Of a stretch of 64,000 bases of DNA, positions 11,318 to 21,146 are shown in pieces (position 1 is the stretch's first letter; every line of letters begins with the position of its first letter). The position numbers and the translations under genes are program-made. The stretch lies in assembly GCA_025331125.1 (NCBI GenBank), contig JAOALB010000044.1, positions 1 to 64,000 on the forward strand, in the 5' to 3' direction. This DNA is from Mycogone perniciosa. Lineage: Eukaryota; Ascomycota; Sordariomycetes; Hypocreales; Hypocreaceae. The notes beneath the pieces are model-generated. The model was given only the letters and a program-made list of their open reading frames with translations. It was not told the DNA's origin and made no database searches.

Positions 11318-11952
11318 GGTCCTCTGAGCGAGGCAAATTTTCGTTTCGTCGGCTTTGTTTTCATTGTCTTTCTTAGTGGCTTAACGGGGGGAAATATTCA
11401 TATTTCAAGCTGTTTTAAAATCTGAATCTCGATATCTGACTCCTGAACGCATCACCGCTTTTATTTTGTCGAGGAGGAAATGAAACACGCGCGCACACGC
11501 ACAAGGACCAGTATAGAGCGTGGGAACCGTGCTGCTGATAGGACCACGAAGCCGTAATCGAATAATTTGATACTCAAAAGACACTGCGGATCATTTGATC
11601 ATGATGCCGGCAGCCAGAAGCAACCAACAGTCGCCTTTCTATGCCTTGGTGGCTTCAACGGCCACAGCTAGGGTCATATATTAAAGGGGGGAAAAGCTTC
11701 CTGTATATGAAACTAAGTCTACCTGTTTATGTTTTATACCTATCGGGTCCCTAATACAGTGGCTACCAAGTTAGGTAGTTAGTCTTTCTTTAGGTAAGTA
11801 GGAGGAAAAGAGATGCAAGTGCGTTGGGCCTTCCAGTTACCCCCGACAAAGCCCTCTTAATCCCAGAAGAAAAATCTAATAAAATTCCATTATATGAACC
11901 TCATATTACCTAATGTTGCAGCATATATCGCGTAACTGGAGCAATTATACCC
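11318..11952. other. Intergenic, start of the AT-rich accessory region
   Basis: No gene is visible. From about 11,670 the base composition shifts toward AT, which continues to about 18.8 kb. Confidence 0.4.
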
Positions 11953-12338
11953 TGTTGGAACCTGCAGGATGGCCAGTATAGACTCCAGCACAAATCCGAG
12001 GCATGGAAGATGTAAAGATAATCCGGGTAGGTGAACTATAATCACCTGGGGAGCTTGATGCAGTAGCCTGCAGTTAGTACTGCTGAATATCGTTTTATGC
12101 GGGACATAGTTATGTCAGGAGTCAGAAAGGCTAAGGGGTAATGAAGAGAGGCTAGCCTCCCTTTACAAAGCCACGTGACCCTGAAAGGGTGTATATAGAG
12201 AGTCTTGGGTCCCGTAGGAAAGAAGGGCAGAAATCAATACAGTCACCTCGTTACTCCTTGCTCGCGACCTATCTGATACGCTACGGCTAGGCTACCTCTC
12301 TGAAACTCTCACTCTCTGTGCGTCCGCAGTTTCTGACA
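11953..12338 (+). mobile_element. Candidate solo LTR (about 386 bp)
   Basis: The segment begins TGTTGGAACCTGC and ends GCAGTTTCTGACA, giving the TG...CA ends of a long terminal repeat with weak inverted ends. Inside, near 12190, a TATATAGAG box is followed by a CT-rich stretch, as in LTR promoters. I found no clear target-site duplication (ATACC before, ATATA after) and no second copy in the window. Confidence 0.35.
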
Positions 12339-12355
12339 ATATAATAAATTAAAGC

Positions 12356-12441
12356 CACGTCATAAAGTCATCCACGAAAGCTATCGCTCCTCCATGGTAG
12401 TCAATGTGCCGTTGCACTGCTATAAGAGCTTTCTCTAAGCC
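12356..12441 (-). mobile_element. Relic of a Tad-like LINE reverse transcriptase (FVDD box)
   Basis: On the minus strand this short open stretch reads through the reverse-transcriptase catalytic box: RHIDYHGGAIAFVDDFMTWL. It resembles the (A/F)VDD region of Tad1-type fungal non-LTR retrotransposons. It stops at TAA just after the box, and no neighbouring RT motifs remain, so this is a small decayed fragment. Confidence 0.55.
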
Positions 12442-12606
12442 TGTAGACTAAATGCTGCAACATGTAGATAATAAAATAGTTACGTGGCAGAGACTCTGCT
12501 TGCTTTGGCTGCATTATGGATAAGACGATGAGCTTAGGAGTGAAGCGATAGTATAGGATACAAGTACTGTGTTCTGGCCTGCTTATAGCGGCTTAGGATT
12601 AGGCGC

Positions 12607-12858
12607 TGGACTAGAAAATCGGTTACCCTTCTAATGGGGACGAACTATGTGGAGAATGCCGAGTATGTTTGGAATGCCTTAAAGAAGAAACTAGAGATTT
12701 GCCCGAATCTCTGGGATTTACAGTGAAGCCAGGCTTATATCGAGCTATTAAAGCAAAAACCTGAGGAGTCCGAGGAGCTATTAGATCAGGATCTTATTTA
12801 CGGGCTAATTAACTTAATGCCCCGCCTCGCTGCGATTAAAACCCTACTCTACTTACCA
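12607..12858 (+). pseudogene. Decayed coding fragment, possibly retroelement gag
   Basis: A frame interrupted by one TGA reads like protein: TNYVENAEYVWNALKKKLE, then a stop, then AYIELLKQKPEESEELLDQ. The charged helical character and the location among transposon relics suggest a gag-type remnant. The family is not identified. Confidence 0.3.
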
Positions 12859-13259
12859 ATTTTGGTAATAAGGTGTCATCGGCTTGTAGTTGTGACTAGT
12901 ACTCCGTAGATCTACTTCGTATTTGCTAGACCTTTACTCCGTATGCCCGGCAGGGTTTTATTTAAGGATAAATACTATAGGATACAATAGCACGATCTAT
13001 CTAGAATAGATCACTATTAAGGATTGGGATTTAGATTAAGGGTGACGCTCGTGAAGTGTAAGATTATAGTTTCATGGCTATCACTGTGATTGGACGCATT
13101 AACAACAAAAGTTTTCTGTCCTTTGTTTTTGAATGCCCATCAAGCATACAAATATCTATATAGGGACCACTTGACTGCCATATAAAATTCATCACCAAGT
13201 ACTACCATCACATTCTCTCTCTCCTTTCAATACTTGCCATTAAATCTACGGAGTTTAAC
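12859..13259. promoter_or_regulatory. AT-rich upstream region of the first secreted-protein gene
   Basis: Contains TACTCCGTA half motifs near 12900 and 12946 and a possible TATA box (CATATAAAAT, about 13179). No gene is seen. Confidence 0.35.
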
Positions 13260-13850
13260 ATGAAGCTCCTTAACCTCAATTTACTTCTCGCTACTGTTAT
13301 CAGCAGTATTGCTGCTACGCCTGTCGATAACACGGCCGTTAACTCCGAAGTCGACAATATTGATCTTGATTTCTCTGATCTCGAAGTCGTTCACTATGAT
13401 GGCCCTCAATATCAACCTAGTCCTGAGTACTTGGCCTACCGCAACAATGCCATCGCCAACAATTTAACCTACGAGGCCCCCGCCGATATACCGCATATTA
13501 CGCTACGGTCAGGTCAGCTTCTTGATTTTGGCGCTAAGAACCTCACAAAACGTAACGGCTCCCGCTATATAGCTGCCTATGGTGGCTCTAATTGCCCTGA
13601 GAACACTAAAATTTTTGGTGTCTTCAACTTTGGCTGTGGTACTGGATGTATCAGTATGGATCAAATGGCTCGGAGTGGAGTCGTGACACAGAAGACGCCA
13701 AGATCCTGGTATCCTACCATGGATGTTTTCCCAAACGGCGATTGTAGTGGATCCGCACAGCATATGGGGGTGCGTGGCAAATGGTCTTGTACTAATAGCA
13801 ATGATTGGCGTGGATTTCACTCCTTTATCGGCTATTTCGGATGCTAGTGA
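13260..13850 (+). CDS. Small secreted cysteine-rich protein, paralog A, 195 aa
   Basis: A single exon. A signal peptide (MKLLNLNLLLATVISSIAA) is followed by an acidic pro-region containing VVHYDGPQYQPSPEY and ITLRSGQLLDFG. A dibasic LTKR site suits Kex2 cleavage before a mature domain of about 97 residues. That domain has six cysteines, including FGCGTGCIS and a final Cys at the C-terminus, enough for three disulfides. A second gene 0.9 kb downstream on the opposite strand encodes a clear paralog. I do not recognise the family. The profile (small, secreted, Cys-rich, in AT-rich DNA beside transposon relics) fits an effector or antimicrobial protein, but that is inference. Confidence 0.82.
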
Positions 13851-14201
13851 GAGGGAAACATTACATTGAAGCTCAAGGGTGGCATTAGTGGAGTGGGTAT
13901 TAGGATCTTTATTCAACAAGGTTGTATTGCAAGGAGTTACAATAATCCTACAATTACCCAACACCACGGCCAAGTTACCTGTATTTATATTCTACCCTTT
14001 TATAGGGCATAGGTGTTATCACCTAACCTGATGTTACGATCCGGTTTGATTCTTAAGAACCAAACCGAGGCTCGCAGGGTTCATTTTAGCAGAGAGGTCA
14101 AGAAGAATACTAAACAAGTTCATGTTATTACAATTATGTAAAACCGGTGAGTTTGGCACATGCAATTTATTACCAACCAACTAAGCAACTATACTACTGT
14201 C
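13851..14201. other. 3' flank of paralog A
   Basis: AT-rich sequence with no supported gene. It leads into the fold-back repeat. Confidence 0.35.
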
Positions 14202-14349
14202 AAACCGTTGTACCAGACCAGCAAAAGTGAAGTGTACACTGTCAACTGCAATATAACTTGCACTATCAGCTACAATTGCTGAGGTGTACACTCCACTTTT
14301 GCTGGTCTGGTACTACGGTTTACATCCACCTCAGCAAGTGTAGCTGATA
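14202..14349. repeat. Nested fold-back (two interlocked inverted repeats)
   Basis: Arm A (14202-14239, 38 bp) is inverted at 14284-14321 with two mismatches. Arm B (14264-14286, 23 bp) is inverted at 14327-14349 with one mismatch. The arms interleave A, B, A', B', so two alternative hairpins compete. This resembles a MITE or fold-back relic lying between the two convergent secreted-protein genes. Confidence 0.75.
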
Positions 14350-14719
14350 TTACTCCTCCCGTGGTGATTACCTTGACGTGATTGATTGGCGTATCTGGTG
14401 TTTTCCCGTGCACTCGTGATCTGATCTTCAACATGGTCGGGTCGTGACAAGCACAATAGGATAAATAATGAGCCGAGAGCTCTTTGTATAAGTCACAATG
14501 CACCTTAGGGCCAAAAGTCAGGAGGGAAGAAGGTTGATTGTCTATCTATCTAAAAGCTAACCTTCCTTATATAGTAGCTGCCGTATATTGACAGTTACCT
14601 GAATATGTAAAGAGGAGAGAAATAAATTCGTGGGCTGGGCATGTCAGGTAGTCCCAACAAATTATCCTGATGTGCGACTTTTTTAACTGTAAGTAGTTAT
14701 ATTCTAATCCCCAAAAATA
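14350..14719. other. 3' flank of paralog B
   Basis: No supported gene. Confidence 0.35.
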
Positions 14720-15349
14720 TCAACAATTATAATATCCGATAAAGGAAAACCAGCCACCACATGAGCCCGCATTTCGTGCGTCAGTACAGGAGGCAAGTTG
14801 ATTACGAATAATACCAACTGACTGCCGACTACCCGAACAATCCTGATTTGCCCAGAATGAAGCAGTCGGATGCTTGCCACCGGTAGACTCCTGTCTTAAC
14901 CAGGCGCTTCCAATTGGATATTTTGTGGAGATGCAGCCTGTACCACATCCAAAATTGCTAACTCCGCCGATATATGTCTCGGTGACACAACTTGTCCTCA
15001 GATACAAGTTGATTTGGTGACTGCCGCCACGTGCTTCAATGCTGCTATTGTGACCGAAATCCAAAATAGTCCCATGTTCAAGGTTGATCAAAGGTATGCC
15101 TTCAGGTGCATAGTATGGGCTATCAGTCTCAAAAGACTCCTCCAATTCCTTGATTTCCTCAGGAGACATTCGGTATCGAGGGCCGTCGTAGTAGACAGTC
15201 CGCATCGTAGAAGAGGATATAGAGTTGATAGGCTCAGTAGCATTCTCAGTCAAACCGACCTCCGCAAGGGGGGTGGTAGATGGATCGCAAAGACCTCCAG
15301 TGAAAAAAAAGCTACATAGAGCCAGGCAAATACTTTGAGTAAGCTTCAT
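14720..15349 (-). CDS. Small secreted cysteine-rich protein, paralog B, 209 aa
   Basis: A single exon. The open frame extends upstream, but the signal peptide fixes the start at 15349 (MKLTQSICLALCSFFFTGG). It shares with paralog A the pro-region motif VYYDGPRYRMSPEE, the LEHGTILDFG segment, NFGCGTGCIS, the DCSGS motif and a C-terminal SFIGYYNC. The Kex2 site of paralog A is not conserved (IEARGG instead), so processing may differ. The mature region has seven cysteines. The gene converges on paralog A across the fold-back repeat, consistent with a local inverted duplication followed by divergence. Confidence 0.82.
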   Translation of the reverse strand: MKLTQSICLALCSFFFTGGLCDPSTTPLAEVGLTENATEPINSISSSTMRTVYYDGPRYRMSPEEIKELEESFETDSPYYAPEGIPLINLEHGTILDFGHNSSIEARGGSHQINLYLRTSCVTETYIGGVSNFGCGTGCISTKYPIGSAWLRQESTGGKHPTASFWANQDCSGSRQSVGIIRNQLASCTDARNAGSCGGWFSFIGYYNC

Positions 15350-16022
15350 GTTGCAAAAATAATTTGTTGATTTCTGAGAATTATAATACTTGAGATGATG
15401 AGGACAGAGAGCAAAAATAATAAGTACCATAGGTTGTCTTATATATCTTAACCCGAGTCGCACTGTGATCTCAACACTGTAGGTTTTACGTCTGTGCCCA
15501 TTACTTGAACAAAGATAGATTATTTAAGTGGATAGAAAACTTCTATCGTGCTTACCTAGCCCCACTAGACTTACTTACTATTAGGTGGTCAAGTTTAGGC
15601 GATTATGTAAATGGCAAAAGTCAGTCAGCAAGTTACAAACTTAAAGCAAGGTTTTGAAAATGAGGACTAAAGAAAATATAAAGATACTGTATTAAGGTGG
15701 ATTAGAAACTTGTATTCATTTTAAATCATAATAGGACTTACCTGCTAGGCTCAACTAACGATTAGTAAAATTCCAGCGATTATTTAAACGGTGAAAGTCA
15801 GTCAGCAAGTCATAGATTTACAAAAAGCTCCGTGAACATTAGCGTGTAACCTGGGAAGGATTTTGACAGGAGAAAGTTGAAGTACCAACAAGGCGTGTTT
15901 ATAAACCCAGCTATGTCTTGGTAGTCCTTTCTGTTAATCCTCCTGAATCACTGAGACTCAACTTGAAGGTCTTCAGCCCGCATCTCTATAAAGAACACCC
16001 ACTCTTAAAAAGGTCTTTCGCC
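15350..16022. promoter_or_regulatory. Shared upstream region with an imperfect tandem duplication
   Basis: Two copies of a roughly 125-bp segment lie in tandem: 15521-15643 and 15690-15820. Shared blocks include TTAAGGTGGAT-like starts, CTTACCT and GCGATTAT...GTCAGTCAGCAAGT. They sit between the divergent starts of paralog B and the ribonuclease-like gene and could carry duplicated regulatory sites. Confidence 0.65.
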
Positions 16023-16757
16023 ATGCGTGCGCTTCAACTTCTTCTTACGGCTGCTTTAGCGCTTGGCACTCTTGCTATTCCAGACGATTTTGGTTTTCCA
16101 CCCAAGTCCAGCAGGCAGGGTCTTCACAAACGGAGCTACTGTGTTGATGATAATCATGCGGTAAGTGTTTTAGAGAGCTCTTACTGAGTTCTGCTTGCTT
16201 GGCCCAGAAAGTAAAACTGACGTTTCTATCAATCACAGTGCAACGCCATTTGGATTGAGGTTGGGGATGACTTCAATTTGAATAGGAAGCGCGACGATAC
16301 CTCCCCTGAGGAGTCAGAGCAAGGCAATAAAGGAACTCTGGAGTTCGAGACTTCGGAGCTGACTAGTCGCACCGGCTACTACCACATGTGCCGCCGCCTT
16401 AATAATGCTGATGTTGGGGCAAGTCTCATTTGGAGTTCCAACTCCTTGAGAGCTGTGGAAAAGGGCTGGACTCTCCTTGAGGCCGGCCAACGAGCCTATA
16501 ACAGCGGATACTCAAACTGGTGGCCAAAACGCTTCTATAATATCGAGAATATTGGGGATGTAAATTACCACTGTCCCGGCGGGCCTTGGTTTGAGTATCC
16601 AGTTTTACCGAATGGCAACATTTTCGATGGCAGAGATAATTATGTTCCTGGGCCAGACCGCGTTATCTTCAACAGATGTGGAGACTGGTGTGCTACTATT
16701 ACCCATAGAGGAGAGCCGGCACTTGGATTCCATGCCTGCATTGAGTTTCATCCCTAA
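16023..16757 (+). CDS. Secreted ribonuclease T1/U2/ribotoxin-fold protein, 218 aa
   Basis: Exons 16023-16160 and 16239-16757 are separated by a 78-bp intron (GTAAGT...CACAG). A signal peptide (MRALQLLLTAALALGTLA) is followed by a pro-region with dibasic sites LHKR and NRKR. The C-terminal third carries three catalytic elements of guanyl-specific microbial ribonucleases in the right order and spacing: Glu in WFEYPV, Arg in GPDRVIF and His in ATITHRG. The N-terminal catalytic His of the family falls where this protein has WPKRFY, so it seems replaced by Lys/Arg. It is longer than RNase T1 and close to ribotoxins in mature length. It may be an active secreted RNase, an altered ribotoxin-like protein, or a catalytically reduced RNase-like effector. 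Confidence 0.75.
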
Positions 16758-18861
16758 ATAAGTATTCTTGAGGATAGTTGTCTGCTATCGGCTAGCTAAA
16801 GATTTGAACTTAGCCTGCTAATTATGTAAATAGCTATACCTATATAGTGCCCCTCTTTTTCCTTTCTTTCTTCAACTATATGTCTATAGCTGCCTAATCA
16901 GTTATTAGTAATATCTTTTCCTACATTGTGACGTACCATTATACCTTCACGCCAACAGGCAAAAGAATAGACTAATAATCATATTTCTAGCTATTATAAT
17001 GACAGCACTAACTGTATATAAAGGGAACGTGCTTGGACTGTGACACGATGTCCCTCTCTCTTAGGGCTTGTCCTCAAGCCTTCCTGAGGCAACGACCAGA
17101 TAGGGTGAATGATGTCCCATCCGTCAAGTCTATATAGTTGTTCTATCACCTAAATGCACACTATAGTCGATAAAACTGTCTACAGCACTGTTGTATGGGG
17201 GGCTTGTTAACGGCGGAGGTCAACAAATCGCTTACAACTATGATTTAAACCCGACGCCACCAGCAATATACCATTATTATATAATATTTTATTATACCAT
17301 TATATTAATAAGCAAAAGCATAACTTCATAATTTTATTTCCAGTAAGTACTCCGTATTAAAATTATAACGTTTTTTGATATATGGAATTAAATACTATAA
17401 TTTAAGGTTATGCTAATGTTTTTTGGTTTGTAATTTTAATTATTTAGTTATACGAAGTATATATATAAAAAATAAAATACCACAAAGTAATCCTTTCCTA
17501 TAACCTCTGCATTTCACTCATAAACCCTACAATCGGCTAGGTAAAAAGATATAAAGGGTAGGAGTACTCTGTAGGTTTATTATAAGACTGAAGCTTGCCC
17601 TCCATGTCATTGAGGTAGAGGCTATTGAGGTAGAGGTTATACTCCGTATATCTCTCCATATAGTCTCACACGATCCTTCGGCTTATCTTTCTGCCGAACA
17701 GGTACGTACATTGGTACATACCTCCAATGCGGTACCGGGTTTACATTTCCTTGACCAGCAATAATTTAACAATACTAATACTCTAGCGACTAATATTATT
17801 GATTGTAATACTGGCCTTTCTGCTTATTATAGTATACCCAGGACTTGATCTTAATGGCGACTTTATTGTATTTAGAAGTACGGAGCAGTTCTGTGACTTA
17901 CTTTTTGTCAGCCAATTAAACATCTAGATATGGGTCTTGTACGGAGTACAAAACTATTAGCCGATCCTTGCGGCATGTACTCCGTACTATGTAATACTTG
18001 GATTCATAAAGTTAGGCAGCTGCGAATACTACTACCATCAAATTGACTAACTTACAAGAGAATCAATGTTCAATTTAATTGCTACAAGGGTGGAGATAAT
18101 AATATTGGCTTCTTAGCTCTGTCTCAGATGTGCAATCAGCTCGGTTTCTTGAGAAAATACGGAGTACGAGTATAGCAACAAGACGCGAATACGGGAGCGT
18201 CACATGAAGGCGGTGGGGGCTAGTTATGACCGGAGCAAGAGACTCTCCGGCCGTCGAGAACTACATGGTTTGGAGAGTACGGAATAATACGGACAACCCA
18301 CAAGGGTCCACCTATTTACGCCTTATATCTCTCCTAATGCGGGCGAACAAATCAAATTTTAGGCGTCGGGGAAGTAACTACAATGGTCAGTTTTCGGGTT
18401 CCACGAAGGACTATGAAGTACGGAGTAGTGCTCTATCTATCTTCCTTAGTTGTGGTTATCAAGCCAATAGCCGCGCGTCAAAAAGCGCCCATTGAAGTAA
18501 TACTACTCCGTACTACGTCCTTTCAGCTAGTATCTGCTAGTTGGTGGCGTCATAGGCCTATATACTAGTAGTTTCGGGAAGTTGAGCCCTGGCTGGCATA
18601 TTCAATGCGGAGATAACATGGACTTTTGTACAAGAACAACAAGTTACCCGAAAGTGGATGCGAAATTGAGATACGGAGTACAGATGTACATACACTTGCG
18701 ACACGGTGTAGGGGCTGTCTCATACCTCTGGATACTACCAGGGGTCCTCAACCGGGGGAGTACTCGTACTATCATCTTATCATCAGACAGGAAACTCGAC
18801 TCACCATGGATCAAATACTAATAATAACTAGAGATTCTAAATACAGAAACCAGAAGATCAA
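16758..18861. other. AT-rich gene-free region with many TACTCCGTA motifs
   Basis: About 2.1 kb without a supported gene. The segment 17260-17480 is almost pure A/T. The motif TACGGAGTA/TACTCCGTA occurs repeatedly (about 17346, 17641, 17940, 17979, 18160, 18418, 18506, 18672). Open frames here are short and featureless. The composition would suit repeat-induced mutation of old repeats, but no family is recognisable. Confidence 0.45.
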
Positions 18862-20256
18862 TCACAAACCAGCGAGATTGAGCAGTTCCTTCTCGATCGT
18901 GCCTATCACGTCCAGTCCCTCATTCTCCTTCTTAATCTCCATAACACGCTTCTTGAGCTTGTCATCCTGGAGCACCCTATCGACACCCTCCCGCACTTGA
19001 GCGGGCGTTGGCCGCCCCGTCCTCAGGTTAACCGCCACGCCCGCGTATTCGCCCCGCGCTGCAACATCCTGCTTATCCTCCGTTTCTCCACCAAGCACCA
19101 TCGGGACCCCATGAACGACTCCGTGCAGGAAGCCACCATAGCCAGCGTTCATGACGAAGACGGAAGCGTGTGGTAGAAAAGCCTCATAAAGGAGGTAGTC
19201 GATGACGCGGGTGTTGGGGGGAATAACAACATCCTCCGGGAGAGTGGCGCCAGCTTGACCCAGAACCACAATGACCAACAAGTCATCCCTGTCGGCAAGT
19301 GCCTGAATTGTGGGGATAAGTAGGTCGGGATAGTTTGTGGCGACGGTGCCTTGGCTCACTGCCACAATCTTCTTATCCCCCCTTGTCACGTCGTCCCACC
19401 AATTCGGGTATTGGTAACCTTCTGGCAATGGCTCCGGCAAAAGGGCGCCAGTAAACCTCGTTCGGGGATGGAGATCGGAATAGTCATACTCAACACTCTT
19501 CGGGCATAATTGGAAGTTCAAATCGAAACTGTGGCCCAAGGTGTTGAATGGTGGTGTAGGCTTATAGTCTGTAGCACCGAGTTCTTTCAGTACTTGACCG
19601 GCTCGTTCCACCACTTTGGCAAAGGGCCCTGTCAAGAGCAAGTCACGGATCACCTTGTTTCTAGCACGGCCAGACTCGGTCGAATCGGGGAGCAAGCCAA
19701 ATCCCAGTGGGCAGACGTCGATGCTGTCGCAAATGTAAGGAATGGGGCTAATATTGACTGCTTTGGGTCGGGTAGCGAAGCCCTCAGGCAGGGGGGCACC
19801 ATGAACCAGGGGGATTGACCCCACGAAGAATGGCTCGCCAACAACAATGACCTCTCGAGTGGGGTCTTCCTTGCGTACTCTTTCTAGCTCTGCCTTCAAG
19901 ACTTCCCAGCGCTCGGGGATCCTATCTATAGCGAAACACTCCAAATCATAGGCGATTCTAAGGGGGCCGGCAGGAATCGCCTCACGTGCAAGGATCACGT
20001 CGAGAGTCATCACAACCGGAAGGGGGATGAATGTGGCCCCTGCCTGTTTGATGTTGTCCTTGAAGTTTTCACCACCAAAGAAGGAGATGTCGAACCCACG
20101 TTGCCTAAGCTCAGAAGCAACTCGAAGCAACGGCAAGGTATGGCCCATCAGGGGAGTGGCACCAAAAACCAGGTATGGTTTTTTCGGTCCGCTGGAGCCA
20201 TTGATAATCAGGCTGCTGATGCCGTTGGCAACGGGTAATTCGGAATGGGCGGTCAT
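18862..20256 (-). CDS. GT1-type (MGT-like) UDP-glycosyltransferase, 464 aa
   Basis: A single exon; the first ATG is at 20256 (MTAHSEL). The GT-B fold is clear. The N-terminal domain opens with the strand YLVFGATPLMGHTLPLLRVA, whose GH is typical of the family's acceptor-side catalytic His region. The C-terminal domain has the donor-binding segment NAGYGGFLHGVVHGVPMVLG and VVSQGT-like strand AVSQGTVATN. It belongs with soluble fungal and bacterial glycosyltransferases that add sugars to small lipophilic acceptors such as macrolides, sterols or hydroxy fatty acids. There is no signal peptide or membrane segment. It is transcribed divergently from an O-acetyltransferase gene about 0.9 kb away, suggesting joint modification of one glycoside. 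Confidence 0.85.
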   Translation of the reverse strand: MTAHSELPVANGISSLIINGSSGPKKPYLVFGATPLMGHTLPLLRVASELRQRGFDISFFGGENFKDNIKQAGATFIPLPVVMTLDVILAREAIPAGPLRIAYDLECFAIDRIPERWEVLKAELERVRKEDPTREVIVVGEPFFVGSIPLVHGAPLPEGFATRPKAVNISPIPYICDSIDVCPLGFGLLPDSTESGRARNKVIRDLLLTGPFAKVVERAGQVLKELGATDYKPTPPFNTLGHSFDLNFQLCPKSVEYDYSDLHPRTRFTGALLPEPLPEGYQYPNWWDDVTRGDKKIVAVSQGTVATNYPDLLIPTIQALADRDDLLVIVVLGQAGATLPEDVVIPPNTRVIDYLLYEAFLPHASVFVMNAGYGGFLHGVVHGVPMVLGGETEDKQDVAARGEYAGVAVNLRTGRPTPAQVREGVDRVLQDDKLKKRVMEIKKENEGLDVIGTIEKELLNLAGL

Positions 20257-21146
20257 TGTGGGTGAAGTATGCAAGAATCTGGTCTGAGGAAAGAAAGTCT
20301 TTAGAAAACGAAAAGAGACATCAGAGGCAAATCGATGCTAGAGTTGTGTTACAGAGAGAATCAATCTTATCTATGAAGCGATATAAGAGGCCTATATACA
20401 TATATATATATATATGTACATATATCTATTTACCATCGAGTAGGACTTCTGTCACTTCCCTCCACTTATCGGGGTACCAATCCTCATAATGTGTCTATTT
20501 TGGGACTGGTGATAGGAGTCCCTGAGAGACTATTATTGGATCTTTAGTCATAAACGGACAAAAGCCTCCGAGTATGAATGGGTAGTCCCTTTACTCCGTA
20601 TGGAGCACCCTGTCCTACCCGATGGGGGGCCCAAGGTTAGCTAAGGATCACGCTAAGAGGAAGAGGTGTTGGAACAGCTGGTAGAGCACTTATCTGCTTC
20701 TGGGAACATTAAACATTGCCTTGTAGATAGATTTGTATATACTCGTATCGACTCGACTAATTACTACCCCGTCACTCTTCGTACCCCCCTCCACTTGTCA
20801 TCTTGCACAGGCGACCCGGATATACTAATGGAATCAGAATTTAGCCACTCTAAGATCCATAGTCTATGCTACTATTAGAGTACAGTCACTTCCATTATCA
20901 TCATAGGCCACTTCAGAATCAACTAACAACACTACAGACCTCCTCGCCTCAACACATCATTGCTATGCCCAGATACAGAGTAAGCCGCCACTATGTATAT
21001 ATAGACGCCGGTTGAAATCCAATTTGAGAATGGGCTGACTATGTCCGGAAGCGACACCCGTCATTGAGGTTCAGCCTATGTTTATAAATCAAGCTGCGAG
21101 ACCTTTATCTTGATTCCTTCACGCATTCGTTATTCCACGCACACCC
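20257..21146. promoter_or_regulatory. Divergent promoter between glycosyltransferase and acetyltransferase
   Basis: 890 bp with a TA microsatellite at about 20393-20427 and one ACTCCGTA motif near 20592. No further gene is supported. Confidence 0.45.
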
